64,000 nucleotides of DNA from Gammaproteobacteria bacterium (lineage in GTDB: Bacteria; Pseudomonadota; Gammaproteobacteria; Pseudomonadales; Azotimanducaceae). The notes under the pieces are model-generated. The model did no database searches and had not been told where the DNA came from. It saw only the letters and a program-made list of their open reading frames with translations. A program made the translations under genes and the position numbers. This document shows positions 56,127-64,000 of this stretch, in pieces; positions within the stretch are counted from its first letter, which is position 1, and each line of letters starts with the position of its first letter. The DNA lies in NCBI GenBank assembly GCA_002708765.1, contig PAPD01000011.1, forward strand, positions 51,598-115,597. Direction: 5' to 3'.

Positions 56127-57902
56127 ATGACGAATCTTCCGGTACTTGAATTTGATGCGATTGTTATCGGTGGTGGTGGGTCCGGGATGAGAGCCGGTCT
56201 TCAAATGGCCCAGTCTGGAAGCAAAACAGCCGTTTTATCTAAGGTATTTCCTACCCGATCTCATACGGTTTCTGCTCAGGGAGGGATTACTTGCGCTATA
56301 GCCAGTGAAGATCCCAACGATGATTGGCGATGGCACATGTTTGACACAGTAAAAGGTTCAGATTATATCGGAGACCAGGATGCGATAGAGTACATGTGTT
56401 CTGTTGGTCCCAAAGCCGTATTTGAGTTGGAGCATATGGGGCTTCCTTTCTCCAGAAAAGAAAATGGTCGCATATATCAACGCCCGTTCGGTGGTCAATC
56501 CAAGGATTATGGTAAGGGAGGCCAGGCTGCGAGAACCTGTGCTGCTGCTGATCGTACAGGACATGCTCTTCTGCATACTCTTTATCAGGGAAATCTCCAG
56601 GCCGGGACCGTTATATTTAGTGAGTGGTTTGCAGTGGATCTCGTAAAAAATTCAAATGGTGCTGTTGTTGGATGCACGGCCATTTGTATGGAGACTGGTG
56701 AGGTGCATTACATTAAGTCAAAGGCGACTGTTCTTGCGACAGGAGGAGCAGGAAGGATATACCAGTCGACGACTAATGCATTAATGAACACTGGGGATGG
56801 TACCGGCATGACCCTTCGTGCAGGATATATGATCCAGGATATGGAGATGTGGCAATTTCATCCCACAGGTATTGCTGGGGCTGGGGTTCTGGTTACCGAA
56901 GGTTGTCGCGGTGAGGGAGGATACCTTATAAATAAGGATGGCGAGAGATTTATGGAACGTTATGCTCCAAATGCAAAAGACCTTGCGGGAAGAGATGTTG
57001 TCGCAAGGTCGATGGTTCTAGAAATCCTTGACGGCAAGGGAGCGGGAGAAAATGGGGATCATGTTCTATTAAAACTTGATCATCTAGGCGAAGAAGTTCT
57101 TCATTCAAGATTGCCTGGGATAACTGAATTGTCCAAGACGTTTGCTCATGTAGACCCAGTTAAGGAACCTGTGCCAGTGGTGCCGACTTGCCACTATATG
57201 ATGGGAGGGTTGCCTACTAATATTCATGGTCAGGCTATCACGATGGATAGTAATGGTGGAGATAAAATAATTGATGGGTTGTATGCGGTGGGAGAGGCAG
57301 CCAATGTTTCTGTTCACGGAGCTAATCGCCTGGGAGGAAATTCTCTGCTTGACCTTGTAGTTTTTGGGAGAGCGGCTGGGCTGCATATTACCCAGGCTCT
57401 CTCCGAGGGACTGGATTCTAAGGAGGCCAGCGAATCAGATCTTGAGGCAGCTATGCACAGGCTAAATCGCTGGGATAATTCGGAAGTCGGAGGAGAGGCC
57501 CCCGCAACCTTGAAGAAAGAGCTTCAGGAATGTATGCAGCTAAATTTTGGAGTTTTCAGGAAAGAGAAGCCCATGCTTGAGGGCATCAAAAAACTAGAGG
57601 AATTGAGGCAACGTATAGGGTCAGCATCACTTGATGACAAATCCAAGGCATTTAATACAGCCAGACTCGAGGCGCTAGAGTTGGACAATTTGTTGGAAAT
57701 AGCAGAGGCGACAGCTATAAGTGCTGAAGGCCGAAAAGAAAGCCGTGGGGCTCATGCTAGAGATGACTATCAGGGCCGCGATGATGAAAATTGGTTGTGC
57801 CACTCCATATATGACCCTCTTGAAAAGAAGTTACTGAAAAGATCGGTGAATTTCGAACCCAAGGCGGTCCCCATGTTTGAGCCAAAAGAGAGAACATACT
57901 AG
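56127..57902 (+). CDS. sdhA: succinate dehydrogenase flavoprotein subunit
   Basis: A 591-residue flavoprotein. [21 protein letters not shown] is the FAD dinucleotide motif. His46 in [14 protein letters not shown] is the covalent FAD attachment residue. [15 protein letters not shown] and [19 protein letters not shown] contain the substrate His and Arg. It oxidises succinate to fumarate. It sits directly between sdhD and sdhB and is typical in length. Confidence 0.97.
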   Translation: MTNLPVLEFDAIVIGGGGSGMRAGLQMAQSGSKTAVLSKVFPTRSHTVSAQGGITCAIASEDPNDDWRWHMFDTVKGSDYIGDQDAIEYMCSVGPKAVFELEHMGLPFSRKENGRIYQRPFGGQSKDYGKGGQAARTCAAADRTGHALLHTLYQGNLQAGTVIFSEWFAVDLVKNSNGAVVGCTAICMETGEVHYIKSKATVLATGGAGRIYQSTTNALMNTGDGTGMTLRAGYMIQDMEMWQFHPTGIAGAGVLVTEGCRGEGGYLINKDGERFMERYAPNAKDLAGRDVVARSMVLEILDGKGAGENGDHVLLKLDHLGEEVLHSRLPGITELSKTFAHVDPVKEPVPVVPTCHYMMGGLPTNIHGQAITMDSNGGDKIIDGLYAVGEAANVSVHGANRLGGNSLLDLVVFGRAAGLHITQALSEGLDSKEASESDLEAAMHRLNRWDNSEVGGEAPATLKKELQECMQLNFGVFRKEKPMLEGIKKLEELRQRIGSASLDDKSKAFNTARLEALELDNLLEIAEATAISAEGRKESRGAHARDDYQGRDDENWLCHSIYDPLEKKLLKRSVNFEPKAVPMFEPKERTY

Positions 57903-57910
57903 GAATAAAA

Positions 57911-58615
57911 ATGCAGGTTAGTATTTATCGATATAACCCTGATGCTGATGCATCACCCTATATGCAGGACTTTGATCTGGAAATTCCCGGAGGCAAAGAT
58001 TTAATGGTTCTTGATGTTCTTGAACTTCTAAAAGAGCAAGATCCATCAGTTACCTACAGGCGATCGTGTCGAGAAGGGGTTTGTGGTTCAGATGGCGTAA
58101 ATATGAATGGTAAAAATGGACTAGCCTGTATCACCCCGCTATCTGAAGTGGTAAGAGGCAGAAAGCTCATAATCAAACCGCTACCCGGTTTGCCTGTAAT
58201 ACGAGATCTCATCGTCGATATGGAACAGTTCTATAATAACTATGAACGAATTAATCCCTATCTGATAAATGGTGATGATCCTCCTGAAATGGAGAGACTG
58301 CAATCTCCGGAGGATCGCGAGAAGCTTGATGGGCTATATGAATGTATATTGTGTGCATGTTGCTCCACTGCCTGTCCTTCATTCTGGTGGAATCCTGATA
58401 AGTTTATTGGTCCGTCTGGCCTTTTGCAGGCATATAGATTTATCGCAGATAGCAGAGACACCGCTACGGAAGAGAGATTGGCGGAACTTGAAGACCCTTT
58501 TAGTGTTTTTCGTTGTAAGGGAATAATGAATTGCGTTTCCGTATGCCCGAAGGGCCTGAACCCGACCCGTGCGATAGGTCATATACGAAACATGTTGCTC
58601 AAGCGAGCGGTCTGA
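57911..58615 (+). CDS. sdhB: succinate dehydrogenase iron-sulfur subunit
   Basis: A 234-residue three-cluster electron carrier. [2Fe-2S]: CREGVCGSDGVNMNGKNGLAC with Cys53, Cys58, Asp61 and Cys73; the Asp in the third place is the enterobacterial type. [4Fe-4S]: CILCACCSTACP. [3Fe-4S]: CKGIMNCVSVCPKGLNP. It transfers electrons from SdhA to the quinone site. GGAAT is before its ATG, eight bases after sdhA. The 126 bases to sucA lack a clear terminator, so sdh and suc may form one transcript. Confidence 0.97.
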   Translation: MQVSIYRYNPDADASPYMQDFDLEIPGGKDLMVLDVLELLKEQDPSVTYRRSCREGVCGSDGVNMNGKNGLACITPLSEVVRGRKLIIKPLPGLPVIRDLIVDMEQFYNNYERINPYLINGDDPPEMERLQSPEDREKLDGLYECILCACCSTACPSFWWNPDKFIGPSGLLQAYRFIADSRDTATEERLAELEDPFSVFRCKGIMNCVSVCPKGLNPTRAIGHIRNMLLKRAV

Positions 58616-58741
58616 TAAGAAATTATGGACTATTCGTTGATGTTTTTAGGTAGCTCTTGGGTGCGATGACCTATTAAGGCAGTTCTATCTCGGTTACAAT
58701 CTTCGTTCTTGTGTGGCTTCAGATCAGGCTAAGGTAACGAG

Positions 58742-61606
58742 ATGTCAGAGAGTGGCATGCAACAAATGTGGCGTTCTAGCCATATATCTGGCGGAAATGC
58801 GTCCTACGCGGAAGAACTTTATGAAAGATATCTAAGTAATCCTTCGGATGTTCCCGCAGAATGGAGGAGCTATTTTGATTCGCTTCCCATTCAGAATGAT
58901 AGCCATTCTCCTGATATTTCGCATGCGACGATAAGAGACCATTTTTTGCTTCTCGCCAAGAATCAGGCGAGGGTAGTGCCCGTCTCGGCAAGCAGCTTAA
59001 ATGCGGAGCATGAGCGCAAACAGTTCGCGGTTGGTGAGCTGATTAATGGTTATCGTCATCGAGGCCATTTGAAAGCTAAGCTTGATCCGTTAAACCTGAA
59101 TCCGGCACCTGTCGTGCCTCGACTCCAGCTAGAATATCACCAGCTTTCGGCGGCTGACCTTGATACGAAGTTCCAGACGGGGAATCTTTTTTTCGGTCAA
59201 AGTGAGGCATCGCTCCGACAGATTGTTGATGCTCTAGAGAGCACCTATTGTGGGTCGATCGGTGCTGAGTATATGCATATCGCTGATGAAACTGAACAGA
59301 TGTGGGTCCAGCAGAGGATGGAAAGTACTCGTTCTCAACCTGCATTAACGGAAGAGCAAAAAGGAAGGATATTAAATCGACTTATTGCGGCGGAAGGCCT
59401 GGAAAAATATCTGGGAACTAGATACCCCGGAACCAAGCGATTCGGTCTTGAAGGCGGTGAATCTTTTATACCATGTCTTGCTCAACTGATTTATCGCGCA
59501 GGTTCTGCAGGAGTTGTTGAGACTGTGCTTGGTATGGCCCATAGAGGAAGAATAAATGTGCTTGTGAATTTGCTTGGTAAGGAGCCGGCAGAGCTTTTTG
59601 ATGAATTTGAAGGTCGCTATGAGCCAGGATTCGGATCTGGTGACGTGAAGTATCACCAGGGATTTTCATCTAATCTGATGACGCCGGGCGGAGAAATGCA
59701 TTTGGCACTAGGTTTTAATCCTTCTCACCTTGAAATTGCCGCACCGGTTATCGAGGGGTCTGTTCGAGCTCGAATGGATCGTCGGGGTGATCATGAGGGC
59801 GATAAGGTTATGGCGATTAATGTTCATGGAGATGCCGCTTTCGCGGGGCAGGGCGTTGTCATGGAAACGTTTCAGATGTCTCAGACCCGAGGGTTTTATA
59901 CTGGAGGCACCATTCACATCGTCATTAATAATCAGATCGGTTATACGGTTAGCGAGCGGGAAGATGCGCGATCAACTCACTATTGTACGGAAGTGGCGAA
60001 AATGGTGCAGGCGCCAATTTTTCATGTCAACGGCGATGATCCAGAGGCGGTGGTTTTTATCTCACGATTAGCGGCAGATTATCGGATGGAATTCAAAAAA
60101 GATGTGGTGATTGATCTGGTCTGTTATAGGAGAAGAGGCCATAACGAAGGAGATGAGCCTTCCATTACTCAGCCTTTGATGTACCAGAAAATAAAGAGCT
60201 ATCCGACAACGCAGGAAATTTATGCTGAGAAGCTTATTAAAGAGGGTTTGATCGACGAGAATGAATACAAGACGAAAATAACTGCCTATCGGGATGCTCT
60301 GGATGAAGGTGCGGCGGTTGCTTGGGATTACTTGACTGAACCGGATTCTTCGATGCATGTGGATTGGTCCCCCTACCTGGGACATCGTTGGGATATGCCC
60401 TACGATACCAAGTATGACCTGAAACGATTTCAGGAATTAGGGAAGGAATTACATCAGGTTCCCGAGGGTTTTGTGCTTCAAAAACAGGTAGCAAAAATCT
60501 GGGAAGACAGGCGCAAGATGGCCGCCGGGGCCATGCCTATTAACTGGGGTTTCGCGGAGAATATGGCTTATGCTACTTTGCTCGACGAAGGACATCTCAT
60601 TCGCCTGACAGGCCAGGATGTTGGGCGAGGTACTTTTTCGCATAGACATGCGGTATTGCACGATCAGAAGACGGGAGATACTCAAATCCCTTTAACTCTG
60701 ATCGCCGAGGAGGGTCAGTTTTCCTTGTATGATTCTTTTCTATCAGAGGAGGCGGTTCTTGCTTTCGAATATGGCTATGCTAGCACGAGCCCTGACACGC
60801 TAGTGATCTGGGAAGCTCAGTTTGGCGATTTTGCCAACGGTGCTCAGGTGGTTATTGATCAGTTTATTACGAGCGGCGAGCACAAATGGGCTCGCCTTTC
60901 GGGCTTAACTATGTTGCTCCCGCACGGATATGAGGGAGCTGGGCCTGAACATAGTTCGGCTCGCCTGGAAAGGTACCTCCAATTGTCTGCTGAGCACAAT
61001 ATCCAGGTTTGTGTCCCGACTACACCGAGCCAGATTTTCCATCTACTCAGAAGGCAGGCGATAAGGCCGCTGAGGAAACCTTTGATTGTAATGACGCCTA
61101 AAAGTTTGTTGCGGCATAAGGAAGCAATATCTTCTATAGAGGATTTGTCAGAAGGATGTTTTGAGCCGATCCTTGAAGATTCGAGCGATGTTGAAGCTAT
61201 AAAGGTAACTCATGTTGTTCTTTGCAGCGGCAAAGTTTTTTATGATCTAGAGAGCAAGCGTCGCGATGAAGAACTTAACAATGTAGCTATTATACGGGTT
61301 GAGCAACTATATCCATTTCCTAAAAATGCCTTGCGAGAGAATCTGGAAAAATATCCTAACCTGGCGGCAGTAGTCTGGTGTCAGGAAGAACCCGAAAATC
61401 AGGGAGCATGGTATTCGACACAGCATCATTTCAGAAATGTTTTGAAGGAAGTTGATCCGACAGTTGAATTAGTTTATGCGGGTCGAGATGCTTCAGCGGC
61501 AGCTGCAGCAGGTTATATGTCTTTGCACGTTAGCCAGCAGGAGAAATTGATTTCTGAAGCGTTAATTGGTCTTCAGAAGAAAGGTATCTTGGATTTTGGA
61601 AGATAA
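58742..61606 (+). CDS. sucA: 2-oxoglutarate dehydrogenase E1 component
   Basis: A 954-residue thiamine-diphosphate enzyme, close to the usual 930-950. The N-terminal [30 protein letters not shown] is the E1o-specific E2-binding segment. It has [30 protein letters not shown], and the TPP loop [24 protein letters not shown]...INNQIGYT. It decarboxylates 2-oxoglutarate and reduces the lipoyl group of SucB. The sucB start lies ten bases after its stop. Confidence 0.97.
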   Translation: MSESGMQQMWRSSHISGGNASYAEELYERYLSNPSDVPAEWRSYFDSLPIQNDSHSPDISHATIRDHFLLLAKNQARVVPVSASSLNAEHERKQFAVGELINGYRHRGHLKAKLDPLNLNPAPVVPRLQLEYHQLSAADLDTKFQTGNLFFGQSEASLRQIVDALESTYCGSIGAEYMHIADETEQMWVQQRMESTRSQPALTEEQKGRILNRLIAAEGLEKYLGTRYPGTKRFGLEGGESFIPCLAQLIYRAGSAGVVETVLGMAHRGRINVLVNLLGKEPAELFDEFEGRYEPGFGSGDVKYHQGFSSNLMTPGGEMHLALGFNPSHLEIAAPVIEGSVRARMDRRGDHEGDKVMAINVHGDAAFAGQGVVMETFQMSQTRGFYTGGTIHIVINNQIGYTVSEREDARSTHYCTEVAKMVQAPIFHVNGDDPEAVVFISRLAADYRMEFKKDVVIDLVCYRRRGHNEGDEPSITQPLMYQKIKSYPTTQEIYAEKLIKEGLIDENEYKTKITAYRDALDEGAAVAWDYLTEPDSSMHVDWSPYLGHRWDMPYDTKYDLKRFQELGKELHQVPEGFVLQKQVAKIWEDRRKMAAGAMPINWGFAENMAYATLLDEGHLIRLTGQDVGRGTFSHRHAVLHDQKTGDTQIPLTLIAEEGQFSLYDSFLSEEAVLAFEYGYASTSPDTLVIWEAQFGDFANGAQVVIDQFITSGEHKWARLSGLTMLLPHGYEGAGPEHSSARLERYLQLSAEHNIQVCVPTTPSQIFHLLRRQAIRPLRKPLIVMTPKSLLRHKEAISSIEDLSEGCFEPILEDSSDVEAIKVTHVVLCSGKVFYDLESKRRDEELNNVAIIRVEQLYPFPKNALRENLEKYPNLAAVVWCQEEPENQGAWYSTQHHFRNVLKEVDPTVELVYAGRDASAAAAAGYMSLHVSQQEKLISEALIGLQKKGILDFGR

Positions 61607-61616
61607 GAGGTTTTCA

Positions 61617-62873
61617 ATGATAGAGATAAAAGCACCGCAGTTCCCAGAATCAATAGCAGACGGAGAAGTTGCCGAATGGCACGCCAAGGTTGGGCAATCA
61701 GTCAGGCGGGATGATCCTTTAGTAGATATCGAGACAGACAAAGTAGTGCTTGAAGTTGTAGCTCCTGATGATGGTGTGCTGGTAAAAATTCATAAGCAAC
61801 CTGGTGATACGGTAACGGCCGAAGAAGTGCTGGGACATTTCGATCCCCAAGCCGTTCTGGAAATTGAAACTGAAAGCGGGGAGCCTGCTCCTGAACAAAG
61901 CGAAGTTGCTGTGGATAGCGAAATGCTTTCTGAAGAAGGAAAGCCGGGGGAAGAAAAAATAGCTAGCCCTGCGGCGCAAAAACTCGCAAAAGAAAATTTG
62001 ATCGATCTAAAAAGTCTATATGGGTCAGGGAAGTATGGAAGAATAACGAAGGAAGATGTGGTAAACGCTGTTGCGAAAATGAACGAGGAAAGCAGTTCTA
62101 AGGTGCCCGTAAATGCTGAGCAGGACTATGATCCAGGTGACGTGGAATCTCCTCAAATAAAGCCTGACGCCAGGACAGAGAGGCGAGTGCCTATGACAAG
62201 GTTGAGAGCCAGCATAGCTAAGCGCCTTGTTGATGCGCAGCAAACCGCGGCTATGCTGACTACCTTCAACGAAATTGATATGCAGTCCATATCAGATTTG
62301 CGATCCAAATATAAAGAAGAATTTGCGGCTAACCACAATGGCACCAGACTAGGTTTTATGTCGTTTTTTATTCGAGCTAGTGTTGAAGCGTTAAAGCGGT
62401 TTCCGGGGGTAAATGCCTCCATTGATGGATCGGACATCGTCTATCATGGGTATCAGGATATTGGTGTTGCGGTTGGTTCCCCCAGGGGACTGGTGGTTCC
62501 TGTGATAAGGGACGCGGATAGTTTGTCGATTGCTGAGCTGGAAGGCCAGGTAAGTGGTTATGGAAAGAAAGCGCAAGAAGGAAAACTTTCTATAGAGGAT
62601 ATGTCAGGAGGAACTTTTACCATATCGAATGGAGGTGTCTTCGGGTCTTTATTGTCGACACCCATACTGAACCCTCCTCAGACAGCTATTTTAGGGATGC
62701 ATAAGATACAGGAACGTCCTATAGCCCTTGAAGGCGAAATTGTTATAAGACCCATGATGTATGTCGCGCTTTCCTATGATCATCGACTAATAGATGGTCA
62801 GGAAGCGGTCAGGTTTCTGGTCACTATAAAAGAATTTCTTGAAGAGCCTGCCAGAATTCTTTTAGATCTATGA
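61617..62873 (+). CDS. sucB: dihydrolipoyllysine succinyltransferase (E2 of 2-oxoglutarate dehydrogenase)
   Basis: A 418-residue E2. The lipoyl domain (1-80) carries Lys42 in [11 protein letters not shown]. The E3/E1-binding domain lies around 108-145 ([16 protein letters not shown]...GRITKEDVV), and the catalytic domain from 180 on includes [15 protein letters not shown] with the active-site His. Start ATG 61617 has AAGAGG six bases upstream; the longer frame upstream overlaps sucA and is not used. It transfers succinyl to CoA. lpd follows by 24 bases. Confidence 0.97.
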   Translation: MIEIKAPQFPESIADGEVAEWHAKVGQSVRRDDPLVDIETDKVVLEVVAPDDGVLVKIHKQPGDTVTAEEVLGHFDPQAVLEIETESGEPAPEQSEVAVDSEMLSEEGKPGEEKIASPAAQKLAKENLIDLKSLYGSGKYGRITKEDVVNAVAKMNEESSSKVPVNAEQDYDPGDVESPQIKPDARTERRVPMTRLRASIAKRLVDAQQTAAMLTTFNEIDMQSISDLRSKYKEEFAANHNGTRLGFMSFFIRASVEALKRFPGVNASIDGSDIVYHGYQDIGVAVGSPRGLVVPVIRDADSLSIAELEGQVSGYGKKAQEGKLSIEDMSGGTFTISNGGVFGSLLSTPILNPPQTAILGMHKIQERPIALEGEIVIRPMMYVALSYDHRLIDGQEAVRFLVTIKEFLEEPARILLDL

Positions 62874-62879
62874 GCATAA

Positions 62880-64000
<1,121 letters not shown>

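Overview
The window looks like chromosome from a free-living, aerobic, probably marine Gammaproteobacterium of moderate G+C (about mid-40s percent, judged by eye). The clues are the order gltA / sdhCDAB-sucAB-lpd, an SdhB whose [2Fe-2S] site carries Asp as in enteric bacteria, TonB-dependent and DUF5916 outer-membrane proteins, an ECF sigma/ChrR pair, and many acyl-CoA, luciferase-like and dioxygenase genes. No species can be named from this alone. I see no rRNA, tRNA, CRISPR array, insertion sequence or phage gene. Several genes appear to start with TTG or GTG.

Layout. 1-5.7 kb: three luciferase-like (LLM) oxidoreductases, an alpha/beta hydrolase, a truncated hemoglobin, and a small cupin/LLM/TauD-type dioxygenase operon closed by a strong terminator. 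5.7-9.3 kb: a TonB-dependent receptor and a divergent MFE-2-like dehydrogenase. 9.3-16.8 kb: a photo-oxidative-stress type cluster (methyltransferase, lipocalin, FAD oxidoreductase, DUF1365, two cyclopropane-synthase-like enzymes, ECF sigma, ChrR anti-sigma, DedA). Two matching ECF-type promoters lie before the lipocalin and before the sigma gene. 16.8-23.2 kb: MBL hydrolase, LLM enzyme, DsbA-like isomerase, small secreted protein, acyl-CoA carboxyltransferase, histidine phosphatase, PhyH dioxygenase. 23.4-27.6 kb: 2-oxoacid:ferredoxin oxidoreductase korAB and a phosphotransferase. 27.6-33.0 kb: a tightly overlapping operon (DUF5916, HAD, ChaC, M20 amidohydrolase, Ddn-like) in which the amidohydrolase has an in-frame TAG. 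33.1-36.2 kb: hydrolase, enoyl-CoA hydratase, aldehyde dehydrogenase. 36.4-41.1 kb: leuCD-cimA-galT. 41.1-42.1 kb: enoyl-CoA hydratase followed by a tiny gene that I read as a UGA-containing SelW-like selenoprotein. 42.2-47.6 kb: mtnA, a DUF3014 protein, and a LapBC-type type I secretion pair. 47.7-53.8 kb: Rieske oxygenase, VOC proteins, SDR, acyl-CoA dehydrogenase, 2-hydroxyacid dehydrogenase, cyclophilin. 53.8-64.0 kb: the TCA-cycle block, with lpd cut by the window edge.

The most noteworthy item is the putative selenoprotein at 41140-41379. It has a CxxU motif, a hairpin just 3' of the UGA, a good ribosome binding site, and homology-like sequence on both sides of the UGA. A conventional gene caller would miss or truncate it. 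Next are the paired ECF promoters with a tandem fatty-acid methyltransferase cluster, and the amber-interrupted amidohydrolase. The region also shows two routes between 2-oxoglutarate and succinyl-CoA (KorAB and SucAB/Lpd) and a citramalate-type isoleucine route (CimA with LeuCD).
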